Assembly (NCBI GenBank): GCA_937969485.1
Contig: CALBVQ010000233.1
Span: 1 to 11,448, forward strand
Length of the DNA: 11,448 bases
Reading direction: 5' to 3'
Origin: an uncultured Saprospiraceae bacterium
Lineage (GTDB): Bacteria; Bacteroidota; Bacteroidia; Chitinophagales; Saprospiraceae
Shown here: in pieces, positions 1 through 8,400 of the stretch
Position numbering within the stretch: the stretch's first letter is position 1
How the letters are laid out: every line of letters starts with the position of its first letter
Made by a program: the position numbers and the translations under genes
The notes under the pieces: generated by a model
Told to the model about the DNA's origin: nothing
What the model saw: the letters and a program-made list of their open reading frames with translations, nothing else
The model's database searches: none

Positions 1-2066
1 CCTACAAACGGGATAGCTCTTAACTTAGACAAAGTCAATGCTCCTACGCCTGCTCTTTTCACTGGACGAGAACCTATATTCGTGTCTCCGTAATATGGTA
101 AAGTACCCATATCTTGCAAATATTGCAAGAACTTAGGATGATGCTTGAAATTTACATACTTTTCCAGGCTAATGTCAGCTAGCTCTTGGAGAATTGCTCT
201 GTCACCTGTTGACATCCCTTCCCTTACACCTTTAAAAACAGTATTCTCAACTCCGGCTGTTAGTAATTGCTCCATATTATATGTAGCTGAATTAATTGTC
301 CCAAAATTCGAACTAATGGTCTGACCTTGAATGGTAAGTTGGACTTCTTTGTCTTCGATATTCTTACCAAGAGAAGCATAAAACTTATGGGTATTTCCGC
401 CACCTCTTGCGGGAGGTCCTCCCCTTCCGTCGAAGAAAGCAACTTTTATCCCGTATTCTCTAGAAACGCGTGTGAGTTCTTCTTTGGCTTGGAAGATAGA
501 ATAGTTAGCACTTAGATAGCCTCCATCTTTCGTCCCATCCGAAAAACCTAGCATGATATCTTGACGATTTCCCCTGTTCGTCAAATGTTGACGATAATTC
601 TCGTCAGTGTACAATAACTCCATTTCATCAGCTGCATTCCGCAGATCATCGATCGTTTCGAAAAGTGGCACAATATCCACATCCATATTATCATCTCGCA
701 TCCATCTAGCCATATGATAAGCCATCATCACATGTAGTGCATTCTGCGAATTACTGATGATATATCGATGACAAGAGCGTTTCCCATTTGTTTTTTGAAT
801 TTCTTCCATCATTGCAAACGAGTCATAAGTATCTCTTTGCACCTCTGTTTGAAATTCAGGAAAAATCAATTCGGCCTCAATATTCTCCAAGATATCCATT
901 CGCTGCAGTTGGCTTGCATTCTCCCAACCCAGTTTTTTCTCATCTGGCCAACGATCCACGATGAGTTCGTATAAGCCCTCAATTTCTGAGCTATCTTGTC
1001 TAACATCAATAATTGCCAGATGAATCCCAAAAAGTTTAACCTTCGTAATCATCCTCGAGACTTCTTGTACAAACAATGATTCATGTCTAGCAACAAGTAC
1101 TTTCCTAATCTCTCTCAGCTCATCAAGTAATTCTTCCGCTGTTTCATAAGCTTGTGAAACGTCATTAATACCGGAGTAGAGCTTTTTTTCAATAGCGGAT
1201 ATTAGATCATATACACCTGGAAAAGTTAGTCTTCGCTTAAGTTTACGAATATCCCTGAAGTACAAAATCAGAACGGTTCGTTTCAACTTGGCTGCAACTT
1301 TTTTCGTCGTATTAGTATCGACAAATGGATTACCATCTCTATCCCCACCAGGCCAGAAACCCATTTCAATAATATTTTCTTTTTCTAGGCTTACGCCCAA
1401 AGCGTGTAGTCTATTTTCTATTCTAAACACAACGTCGGAAATAGCTTCATAAAACACATTTTCCAGATACCAAACAAGAGAGGTAGCTTCATCGTAAGGA
1501 GTTGGCTTAGTCTTCTTAAGGAATGGCGTCTTACCTAGCTGCAATAGAAAATTATTGACTTCCGAAAGATCATTTTTTTGGATAGCCTGATTAAGGTCGG
1601 TAATAATACCAAGCACGCTACCAGGGTAAAATTGGGTAGGATGCGCAGTTAGCACGATACGTAAAGAAAAATCATTTAACTTGCTTTGGAGCTCTGACTC
1701 CACGCCTAAGTACTCTGCTCTTTCAAATATCCCCGCAAGTGTACCAGGGCCATCCATGTCGTGAACTTTAGTGTATGCTGCATCCTCCACAGAATCAAAT
1801 AATACCACCTGTCTCTCAATAAACTGTATAAAATTAAAGAGCAGATCATTTTTTTCTTTGGACTTCAAGTCCGGGAAGTACTCGGTAAAAAATTCGGCAA
1901 CAATATCTGATGGACTGAATCCTTTTTCAAACCCTTGCTCACAACTATCGGTTAGCAAAGGAAGATAGGTGCCTGTTTTATGAATATGGCCAAAGGGTAA
2001 AGTCAGAAAAAGAGAATTGTAAAGTTGGAATTTTAGTTTTACATGTTCTTGAAAAGATTTTGTCAT
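1..2066 (-). CDS. ppc: Phosphoenolpyruvate carboxylase, N-terminal 688 residues (C-terminus cut by window edge)
   Basis: This enzyme adds bicarbonate to phosphoenolpyruvate to give oxaloacetate and phosphate, refilling the TCA cycle in the cytoplasm. The frame is open from the ATG at 2064-2066 to the left edge, and the protein starts MTKSFQEHVKLKFQ. Family motifs appear in order: VLTAHPTQ with the catalytic-type His at residue 142; GGDRDGN at 240-246; IMLGFSDGTKDGG with the conserved Lys at 513; and FFDGRGGPPARGGG around 544-557, with Arg at 554 in the place of the essential loop Arg. Spacing matches E. coli Ppc (His138, Lys546, Arg587) with a modest offset. The position matching E. coli His579 is Asp546 here, which I believe is usual for the Bacteroidota-type enzyme. 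Bacterial members are about 850-930 residues, so roughly 160-240 residues are missing. The gene is divergent from the NhaC gene. The assignment is secure; only the extent is incomplete. Confidence 0.95.
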   Translation of the reverse strand, partial: MTKSFQEHVKLKFQLYNSLFLTLPFGHIHKTGTYLPLLTDSCEQGFEKGFSPSDIVAEFFTEYFPDLKSKEKNDLLFNFIQFIERQVVLFDSVEDAAYTKVHDMDGPGTLAGIFERAEYLGVESELQSKLNDFSLRIVLTAHPTQFYPGSVLGIITDLNQAIQKNDLSEVNNFLLQLGKTPFLKKTKPTPYDEATSLVWYLENVFYEAISDVVFRIENRLHALGVSLEKENIIEMGFWPGGDRDGNPFVDTNTTKKVAAKLKRTVLILYFRDIRKLKRRLTFPGVYDLISAIEKKLYSGINDVSQAYETAEELLDELREIRKVLVARHESLFVQEVSRMITKVKLFGIHLAIIDVRQDSSEIEGLYELIVDRWPDEKKLGWENASQLQRMDILENIEAELIFPEFQTEVQRDTYDSFAMMEEIQKTNGKRSCHRYIISNSQNALHVMMAYHMARWMRDDNMDVDIVPLFETIDDLRNAADEMELLYTDENYRQHLTNRGNRQDIMLGFSDGTKDGGYLSANYSIFQAKEELTRVSREYGIKVAFFDGRGGPPARGGGNTHKFYASLGKNIEDKEVQLTIQGQTISSNFGTINSATYNMEQLLTAGVENTVFKGVREGMSTGDRAILQELADISLEKYVNFKHHPKFLQYLQDMGTLPYYGDTNIGSRPVKRAGVGALTLSKLRAIPFV

Positions 2067-2140
2067 ATTGATTTGTGATTTATTATGATTTATCAGTGAG
2101 TTTAGAAAATTGTACAAGGAAGGGGTAACCGTTGATAACC

Positions 2141-2175
2141 TCACGAATATATCAATGTTCTCGTGATATATCAAT
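2141..2175. repeat. Short direct and inverted repeats in the divergent spacer
   Basis: The 10-mer ATATATCAAT occurs at 2147-2156 and again at 2166-2175, 19 bp apart start to start. The arms TCACGA (2141-2146) and TCGTGA (2161-2166) form a 6-bp inverted repeat around a 14-bp centre. The cluster sits midway between the divergent ppc and NhaC genes, where an operator would be expected. With short arms in AT-rich sequence, chance is a real alternative. Confidence 0.35.
2144..2174 (-). promoter_or_regulatory. Possible ppc promoter (Bacteroidota-type)
   Basis: Read on the minus strand, a TTG (2174-2172) is followed after 20 bp by TATATTCG (2151-2144). This fits the Bacteroidota pattern TTG-N17-23-TAnnTTTG with one mismatch in the -7 element. 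It would place transcription start near 2138 and give a leader of about 70 nt before the ppc ATG. Both elements fall within copies of the 10-bp repeat described separately. It rests on consensus matching in AT-rich DNA, so it is weak. Confidence 0.25.
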
Positions 2176-2282
2176 ATAAATGATGAATAATGAAAAATAG
2201 GTGAGATTCGAGGTGACTGAACAATAGTTCGAGATTTTAAAAATATAATGTTATTATTACACATCATACATAACTAAGAAAT

Positions 2283-3752
2283 ATGGCAAGTCACGAGAAA
2301 AAGACCAACAAAGCGCATGAAGAGAAGATAGTAGAAAATCAGGAGCTAAATATATGGGAAGCACTGATTCCTGTGATAGTTCTTATGCTACTATTAGCTT
2401 ACAACATCTTTTTTAAGGATGGAGAGTGGTTTGGCGGATACTCTAATCATTATATTTTACTTGCAGGAGGATTGGTTGCAGCAGTTGTGGGTCTTTTTAA
2501 CAAAACCAGTGCAGCAACCATGTTGACGGAAGTTCTAGATAACTTAAAAAGTGTGCTTTTGCCCATTGCAATACTATTTTTAGTAGGTGCTCTTACAGGT
2601 ACTTGGCTATTTAGCGGAATTATTCCGGCGATGGTATATTATGGACTACAGGTACTTAATCCATCAATCTTCTTGCCCGCATCAGTAATAATTGCAATCA
2701 TCATATCTCTTGCTACTGGCAGCTCTTGGACAACCTCGGCAACTGTTGGTATTGCGCTCATCGGCATAGGAACTGCGCTAGGTCTTCCAGGAGGAATGAT
2801 CGCTGGTGCAGTTATATCGGGTGCGTACTTTGGAGACAAGATGTCTCCATTAAGTGACACAACAAATCTAGCACCTGCAATGGCTGGCACTGACTTGTTT
2901 ACTCACATAAAATACATGACAATTACAACAGTACCTACCATTGTTGTGGCGCTTATTATATTTACTATTCTAAGTCTCACACGTGAAACGAGTGGGACGG
3001 CTGATGTCAGTGAGCTACTTACGGTGATGGATAACACATTTAATATTAATCCTTGGCTTTTTCTAGTTCCATTGGCTGTTGTAGTAATGATTGTACTAAA
3101 AGCAAAGCCATTACTTGCCTTGGGAACTGGAGTCGCATTGGCTGCAATATTTGCATTTATTTTCCAGAAAGACGTTGTTGCGGGATTGGATGCATCATGG
3201 AGCACAGCACTTTTCAACATGCTGTTTTTAGAAACTTCAATAACCACTGAAAATGCAACACTAAATGATCTATTTACAGCTAAGGGAATGCTAGGAATGC
3301 TTTGGACTGTACTGTTAATAGTAGCTGCGATGATCTTTGGGGGTATTATGGATGGTATTGGCGCCCTTGGTCGCATCACTAAAGCGTTATTATCAGTTGC
3401 TAAGTCAGTTTTTGGCTTGTTCGCGAGTACGGTATTTAGCTGTATTGGTTTGAATGTAGTTGCAAGTGATCAATATTTAGCATTGGTGATTCCGGGAAAG
3501 ATGTTTAAGCAAGCATATGAAGATAAGGGTCTAGCTCCAGAAAATTTGAGTAGAACATTGGAAGATTCCGGAACGGTCACTTCGGTTTTAATACCTTGGA
3601 ATACATGTGGTGCTTACCAGAGTGGAGTTCTTGGGGTGAGTGTAGCTGATTACTTCTTCTATGCTATTTTCAATTGGTTGAGCCCTATTGTCACCTTGAT
3701 TGTAGCTGGATTTAGAATAAAAATAAGAGAGTTGGTGGTTAGGGAAGCGTAG
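2283..3752 (+). CDS. nhaC: Na+/H+ antiporter, NhaC family
   Basis: This is a predicted inner-membrane secondary transporter exchanging cytoplasmic Na+ for external H+, giving sodium resistance and pH homeostasis. The 489-residue product is of normal family length. A charged N-terminal tail of about 25 residues is followed by many hydrophobic segments, for example near 27-44, 57-72, 89-110, 133-145, 154-182, 215-232, 257-272, 277-294, 337-354, 376-393 and 455-475. Family-type motifs are GSSWTTSATVG at 146-156, FGDKMSPLSDTTNLAPA at 183-199, NVVASDQYLA at 391-400 and a DSGTVTS..PWNTCGAY stretch at 428-445. The ATG at 2283 is the first possible start, because an in-frame TAA lies at 2271-2273. 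No clear Shine-Dalgarno or TAnnTTTG box precedes it. The gene appears to be transcribed alone, divergently from ppc. Specificity within NhaC (for example malate-H+/Na+-lactate or dicarboxylate variants of the superfamily) cannot be settled by eye. Confidence 0.92.
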   Translation: MASHEKKTNKAHEEKIVENQELNIWEALIPVIVLMLLLAYNIFFKDGEWFGGYSNHYILLAGGLVAAVVGLFNKTSAATMLTEVLDNLKSVLLPIAILFLVGALTGTWLFSGIIPAMVYYGLQVLNPSIFLPASVIIAIIISLATGSSWTTSATVGIALIGIGTALGLPGGMIAGAVISGAYFGDKMSPLSDTTNLAPAMAGTDLFTHIKYMTITTVPTIVVALIIFTILSLTRETSGTADVSELLTVMDNTFNINPWLFLVPLAVVVMIVLKAKPLLALGTGVALAAIFAFIFQKDVVAGLDASWSTALFNMLFLETSITTENATLNDLFTAKGMLGMLWTVLLIVAAMIFGGIMDGIGALGRITKALLSVAKSVFGLFASTVFSCIGLNVVASDQYLALVIPGKMFKQAYEDKGLAPENLSRTLEDSGTVTSVLIPWNTCGAYQSGVLGVSVADYFFYAIFNWLSPIVTLIVAGFRIKIRELVVREA

Positions 3753-4134
3753 AAATAAAAGATAGATCGCCTGCGGTAGAATAAGCTTGAGATTATTTTA
3801 GTGTCATAGAGCATACATCAGTACACATGGCCGAGGGTAGAAAGAAAGAATCAAGTAAATGCCAAGGACAATCAAAATAATGTCTTGCAACTTATGATAC
3901 CAGTTAATTTGAAATTTCTGAAGAAATTATCCGAAACATCAAGTTTTGGTTCATTCTATGATCCGACTACAACATTGAAACTTTTGCTAAGGAAAAACCA
4001 GCGGTCATTCCTTGTGCTCATTACTTTCAGCCCGTACGTTTCCGCGTTTTACAGCTTTGAAGCACTGAGGTACTATAGTTTTCGAGACTTGTTCACTCAT
4101 GCCTCGAACTCCTCATATTTATCAACACAACATT
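3753..4134. other. Gene-poor spacer downstream of nhaC
   Basis: I find no convincing gene here. An 89-codon reading frame starts at 3885 on the plus strand and runs into the next gene in another frame, but its composition is not protein-like and it has no signal or domain. A 6-bp inverted repeat, AATTTC tgaa GAAATT, lies at 3913-3928 without a following T-tract. No strong terminator is visible after the nhaC stop at 3750-3752. The right part probably holds the promoter and leader of the exported protein at 4135. Confidence 0.5.
4057..4083 (+). promoter_or_regulatory. Possible promoter for the small exported protein
   Basis: A TTG at 4057-4059 is followed after 16 bp by TAGTTTTC at 4076-4083, one mismatch from TAnnTTTG. 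The spacing is one base shorter than the usual 17-23. It would start transcription near 4090, about 45 nt before the ATG at 4135. It is a consensus match only. Confidence 0.2.
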
Positions 4135-4680
4135 ATGCGACATTCCAATCTTAAAATAGCCTTACTAGTTTTACTACTAAGCATATCAAGCATTCAATGC
4201 ATAAATAGATCTCAGGTCGAATATGAATTATGGAACTTTGATTCAGTCCAATTTCCAAATGAACTTTACTTAATGCATACTGATGCTAAATTCGGAGAAT
4301 TTGGAGGTGACAGCTATGTGATCAGAATTCACAGGGCCCAACGTAGTAAAAACTTGATAATTACCTATGTCGAATATGAAGGTCAAGCAGGTCCGCCAAT
4401 GCCTCCAGACCCAAATTCACAGTGGCAAATCAAGGACCATACAGGCCAGCCAAAACTGTACGAAAAAAAAGGAGTCATTGCTGATGATGAATACCTAATT
4501 CTAATTTCAAATGCAATTAAGGAACTATTAGGAACTAAGGTAAATAACAATGAGGAGGCATTTCAGGTAGGTGTTGTAAATCTAGTAATATACAGTGATA
4601 GCACGGTAATCATAAAGGATTACCCTTCCACGAATTGGCACGCATTCCATCTACTGAAGGATAAGATAAAGAAAGAGTAA
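4135..4680 (+). CDS. Small exported protein of unknown function, possible lipoprotein
   Basis: I do not recognise this 181-residue protein. I prefer the ATG at 4135 over an in-frame ATG at 4099 because it puts a classic export signal at the N-terminus: basic residues (MRHSNLK), a hydrophobic core (IALLVLLLSIS) and a Cys at position 22. The sequence before the Cys is SSIQC. Gln at -1 is unusual for a lipobox, so cleavage by either signal peptidase II or I is possible. The mature part is mixed alpha/beta in appearance and holds a proline-rich turn, GPPMPPDPNS, about residues 88-97. Its C-terminus is basic (KDKIKKE). No cysteine other than Cys22 was noticed. The gene stands alone on the plus strand and converges on the secreted-tail gene at 4743-5126, with 62 bp between stops. 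The export prediction is reasonable; the function is unknown. Confidence 0.7.
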   Translation: MRHSNLKIALLVLLLSISSIQCINRSQVEYELWNFDSVQFPNELYLMHTDAKFGEFGGDSYVIRIHRAQRSKNLIITYVEYEGQAGPPMPPDPNSQWQIKDHTGQPKLYEKKGVIADDEYLILISNAIKELLGTKVNNNEEAFQVGVVNLVIYSDSTVIIKDYPSTNWHAFHLLKDKIKKE

Positions 4681-4714
4681 ATGAAAATCATCTTTAATTC
4701 ATTTTGCATTTACT

Positions 4715-4730
4715 TTGGGCGAAAGCCCAA
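4715..4730. terminator. Perfect GAAA-loop hairpin between convergent genes
   Basis: TTGGGC (4715-4720) and GCCCAA (4725-4730) pair perfectly around a GAAA loop (4721-4724), a stable GNRA tetraloop when transcribed from the plus strand. It lies between the stop at 4680 and the opposing stop at 4743, so it is well placed to end the plus-strand transcript, or both. It is not a textbook intrinsic terminator: an A-run, not a T-run, follows on the plus strand, and no T-run follows on the minus strand. Confidence 0.45.
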
Positions 4731-4742
4731 TGAAAAAAAGGT

Positions 4743-5126
4743 CTATTCGGACAGATTCATTCGCTGCAAGAACAAGTTTCGCTTTAATCCACTTTCGTAA
4801 TGAATAGTGAGCATGTAAAGAGCTACAGGAATATTCTTAAGATTTATATTTTCAGACGGATCGCCTGATCGATACATCAATTCTCCATCCATAGAATGAA
4901 GTGTTAGCTCATCTACTCCATAAATATCATCGCAATTCATGAAGTCAAGAACTGGCACAGGGAACCTGAGTGTACCAAAGTCTGCTACCAGGTCACTTTC
5001 TGTAATATTTGTAATTTCCTCATATTCAAATGCAACTTCCGTAATGAAAGATTCTACTGAATACTGTGAATGGGCTATGGAAAGAGTCAAAATGAATACG
5101 AAGAGTGAAGACACTTTTCGGATCAT
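4743..5126 (-). CDS. Small secreted protein with a T9SS sorting-domain-like C-terminus
   Basis: The 127-residue product starts with a clear Sec signal peptide, MIRKVSSLFVFILTLSIAHS, with likely cleavage before Gln21. Next come about 45 residues rich in Glu and Asp (VESFITEVAFEYEEIT...). The last 55 or so residues have the rhythm of the Por-secretion tail (type A T9SS sorting domain): VDELTLHSMDGELMY, then an INLKNIPVALYMLTI strand, then a glycine turn and KRNLFLQR ending. The usual N-P near the domain start is absent, and the G of the typical GxY turn is replaced by Ala (VALY), so the match is partial. If real, the protein is exported to the periplasm and then across the outer membrane, with almost no cargo. 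It is flanked by a 371-bp promoter-side gap and converges on the gene at 4135-4680. The gene call is good; the T9SS assignment is tentative. Confidence 0.75.
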   Translation of the reverse strand: MIRKVSSLFVFILTLSIAHSQYSVESFITEVAFEYEEITNITESDLVADFGTLRFPVPVLDFMNCDDIYGVDELTLHSMDGELMYRSGDPSENINLKNIPVALYMLTIHYESGLKRNLFLQRMNLSE

Positions 5127-5144
5127 AGGAATTGTTTACAGGTA

Positions 5145-5152
5145 CAAATGTA
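5145..5152 (-). promoter_or_regulatory. TAnnTTTG -7 box ahead of the small secreted protein
   Basis: On the minus strand TACATTTG matches the Bacteroidota -7 consensus TAnnTTTG exactly and ends about 18 bp before the ATG at 5124-5126. That implies a leader of roughly 12-14 nt. A TTG at the normal -33 spacing is missing; the nearest (5165-5163) leaves only a 10-bp spacer. Confidence 0.45.
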
Positions 5153-5364
5153 TTAAATATTTCAATAATACGTAATACATTGATTTGAAATTATTTAATA
5201 AAATTGTATTTCGATTTAGAAACCTTGTAAATAGGGCGTATTGAAGGATTCGGTGTAAAGGATTTTACGAGGAAGATGCCAATTTACCAAATCTGCTTGA
5301 AAACACCGAACTACAATAAGTATACTTTGATGCGGCATCGTCAAACAGAATTGATAAAATATGC

Positions 5365-5388
5365 AGAAAGGGGTGTCAACCTCTTTTT
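5365..5388 (+). terminator. Terminator-like hairpin without an obvious gene upstream
   Basis: On the plus strand AAAGGGGT (5367-5374) pairs with ACCTCTTT (5379-5386) around a GTCA loop, with one G-U pair. Two further outer pairs (A5365-T5388 and a G-U) are possible, and the stem's 3' arm ends in five Ts. In the minus-strand transcript the G-U pairs become C-A mismatches, so the structure favours the plus strand, where no gene precedes it. It may be the end of an unannotated small RNA, or chance. Confidence 0.25.
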
Positions 5389-5497
5389 ACTGGAGTAAGT
5401 GACACTCACATAACTATATGGCTGTTTTGCTTGAGATGTTGCACGATACCATAAAAACTTCTAAAATTTGTCAACAATCGGTGAATTCCCAACGGTC

Positions 5498-8400
5498 TTA
5501 GTCGACGGCAGATCTTGCGATTGATATAATTCCGAAGTCACGAGAATGAAACATAATGGAATCTTTCGAAGTGGTAATGTCCATTATTTCACCACCAATC
5601 TCAGGAAACTGCTTGATCAAAGTAAACTGGCTGCTAAGTGAAGTCAATTGTGGAAAAAATCCATCTTGTCTACCCCAGTTGGGATCAAACGCTGAACTAT
5701 TTCCTGCGAACACGACTCGATCCTTCTCGACTGAGGCGATTGTGGTAATCGCGCCCTTTTGTAGATTATCTGGTAAAGGTTGAATTTCATAACTTCCATC
5801 CAGTTCAATGTAAGATGACCTTTGGTGATCCAGATCAATGGTCTCGTAGTTAGTGATCTTCAATTCCGAAAGGATCTGCCTCAAGTTGACATCAGCAAAA
5901 GACGCATGTGTAGAAAAGCTCTTCCTGATCATTGGAAACTTAGACAACAAGGTCTCGAAATTGTGATAGCTAAATAACTCTCCATCCTTGACATAAGCCA
6001 TGATATATTCTGCTCTAGAATCTCGATTGATATCGGTAATGATCAGCTTCAAGTCCAAACTTCGCAGTCTATGGTTTAACCCCACATTCCCCAATAGTAA
6101 CTTATCCCCACATAATTCGATAGTGTTCCACATCCCTACAGAATTACTTAATTCTTGCTTCCTAACTCCTTTTCCCTCGAAATAAAAAATTGTGATTGGC
6201 ATCCAATGACCAACAACGACAAGATCTTTCTGACCATTGTTATCAAGATCCAGCCATTGTGCGTCTGTCACCGCTCCCATCACATCCAGCTCGGACGGGG
6301 CCAACATCCCCTTACCATTATTTATTAGCAACATCGACTTCTTACGTTCCTCCCCTTCAATAAAAGAATTACAAATTCCAACAAACAAATCCACATCTCC
6401 CTCTAAATCAAAATCATTTGCTTTAACTACCGAAGTCGTATAAGCGGCAGCGTCTGCTACTTGTGGGATCTGCATAAAACTGTCCTGTGTCGAAAGAAAA
6501 AGTCCATCCCGTAGTGCAATCAATGCATTATCCTGTGATCTCTTTCTTCCAAAATAAGCATCTTGGACACCATCGTTATTGAGATCAGTTACAACTCCAC
6601 TTGTCACATCTGGTGAATCTAGCAGCCGTTCTACTAAACTGTATTCCAGCAACGAAGGGCTTTCCGCCTTGAAACCAATATGGCGTTTAGGTGGATTGGC
6701 ATAATTGAATGTCAATAGCTTTTCTTTAGATTGATCGTTAATAAGTTGAAGTTTAGAGTCCTTACTGGATAAAGTATATGCTAAACTTCCTACTGAGGTC
6801 TTCGCGTTAGGAACTGGGTTGCTTAGTGTTAAATTGCAATCGGCCGACTTGCATGTAAATAATTGTGTAGAACCTGTTTGTTTATTGCCGTAAATCACCC
6901 TAATTGAATCTATATTACTATAGGATTCGGGGATCAAAAGTAGAGATTGATTGCAAGATTGAAAACCTGTTGCATTATTTGAATTCCAAGTAATCTTCCT
7001 GTCCTTAACAAATACATCTACTGTGGCTCCACCTTGATATTGAACTTGATTTCCTCCACTAACAGCCGTTGTCAGATAAATTCTAGTGTAATCTACAGGA
7101 TCAGAATTATTTATTAAAAGTCCAGCTTTTGCATTTACATTATTCAAGATCAAGTCAAGATCACCGTCTCCATCTAAATCTCCTATGGCAGCACCCGTGG
7201 TCATATTTGCATTACCTATTTTGACTTCGGTGAACTTACCATCACTTTGGGCGTAAAGCCTATTTCTTTCAGCTCCAGAAGGCATGAGACTGATGAGCGT
7301 GCTATCGTCTAAATCCTTATTACTGTCTGACATGTAGTTGACGAAATCCATATCATTTGGTCTCTTGACGATTCCATTGGATATAAAGAGGTCGTTTTCT
7401 CCGTTTCCATCGAAGTCCGCTATTATGGGGCTCCACGACCAATCACTTGCATGTAAACCATAGTAGGCAGCTTGCTCAGAGAATCGAAAATGGGGACTTC
7501 CTGTATTGGATTGAAAAGCATTTCGAGGCGATTGGTGGTGATAACCATATGATCTTTTGAAATTATAAATCTCAATATTCTCCCATCCTCCTGATTTTTT
7601 AAAAACTTCTTCATTGTCAGGCATCATATCACATGAAAAGATATCAATAAGGCCATTGTTATCTAAATCCTGTGCAGCAACACCCATCGTAAAATTGCTC
7701 GTATGACCAAAAACCTGTTCGGCAACTTCCACGAAAGTTCCATCCTTCTGATTAATATACAAATAGTCATTTTCGTGAAAATCATTCCCTACATAGATAT
7801 CTTGCCATCCATCTCTATTGAAATCTGCGGTCGTGATTCCCAACCCAAATCCAACTGGCGAAGAATATATATTAGCTTGCTCGTTTACATTTCTAAAGTA
7901 GCCGTTATCATTTTGAAATAGGACATCTCCAGCACGTGCGTCAGTACTTCCTCTAATCACAGTAGCCTGAGAAAAAACTCCAGGGTTTTTGATTGAGTGA
8001 TTAAGAAGATAACAGTCAAGATCTCCATCGTTGTCATAATCAAAGAAGTTAGCTTGAGTTGAAAAGCCAGAAAAATCTAATCCATAGGCTTCTGCTTCGT
8101 CAATAAACGTTCCATCTTTCTGGTTGATATATAGGCTGTTCTGAGAGTGCAAGCCAAGATAATTTCCTACTCGACAAATATAAATATCGTTCCATCCATC
8201 TTGATTCACATCAGTTATCGTCACTCCAGTTGACCATAAACCAGCTGTATCAATACCTGAGCTATTTGTAACATCTGAAAACTTCAATTCACCCCTATTC
8301 AGGAAAATCTTATCACTTGCTTGATTACTAGTTAGAACAACATCAGGTAATTTGTCGTTATTAAGATCTCCAATTGCAACACCTCCCCCATTGTAGAAGT

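Larger units (their letters stand above)
5127..5497. other. Gene-free spacer downstream of the VCBS pair
   Basis: No reading frame of note is present on either strand. The left 60 bp probably contain the promoter of the small secreted protein. A plus-strand hairpin lies at 5365-5388 and is listed separately. GATGCC (5275-5280) and GGCATC (5334-5339) are complementary but 53 bp apart. No clear intrinsic terminator follows the stop of the VCBS gene at 5498-5500 on the minus strand. Confidence 0.5.

Noticed and set aside
260..1968. Short frames within 260-1968 on both strands
   Set aside because: They lie inside the PEP carboxylase gene, which has clear family motifs throughout.
2244..2249. TATAAT upstream of nhaC as a -10 box
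   Set aside because: No matching -35 is seen, and Bacteroidota housekeeping promoters use TAnnTTTG; the match is expected by chance in AT-rich DNA.
2639..3379. Minus-strand frames inside nhaC (2639-2890 and 2903-3379)
   Set aside because: They are antisense shadows of a well-supported membrane-protein gene.
3885..4154. 89-codon plus-strand reading frame after nhaC
   Set aside because: It overlaps the better-supported exported-protein gene in another frame, has no signal or domain, and its composition looks like translated non-coding DNA.
4681..4800. 39-codon plus-strand frame starting right after the stop at 4680 (TAA ATG)
   Set aside because: It contains the hairpin and reads antisense into the 3' end of the gene at 4743-5126, with no protein-like features.
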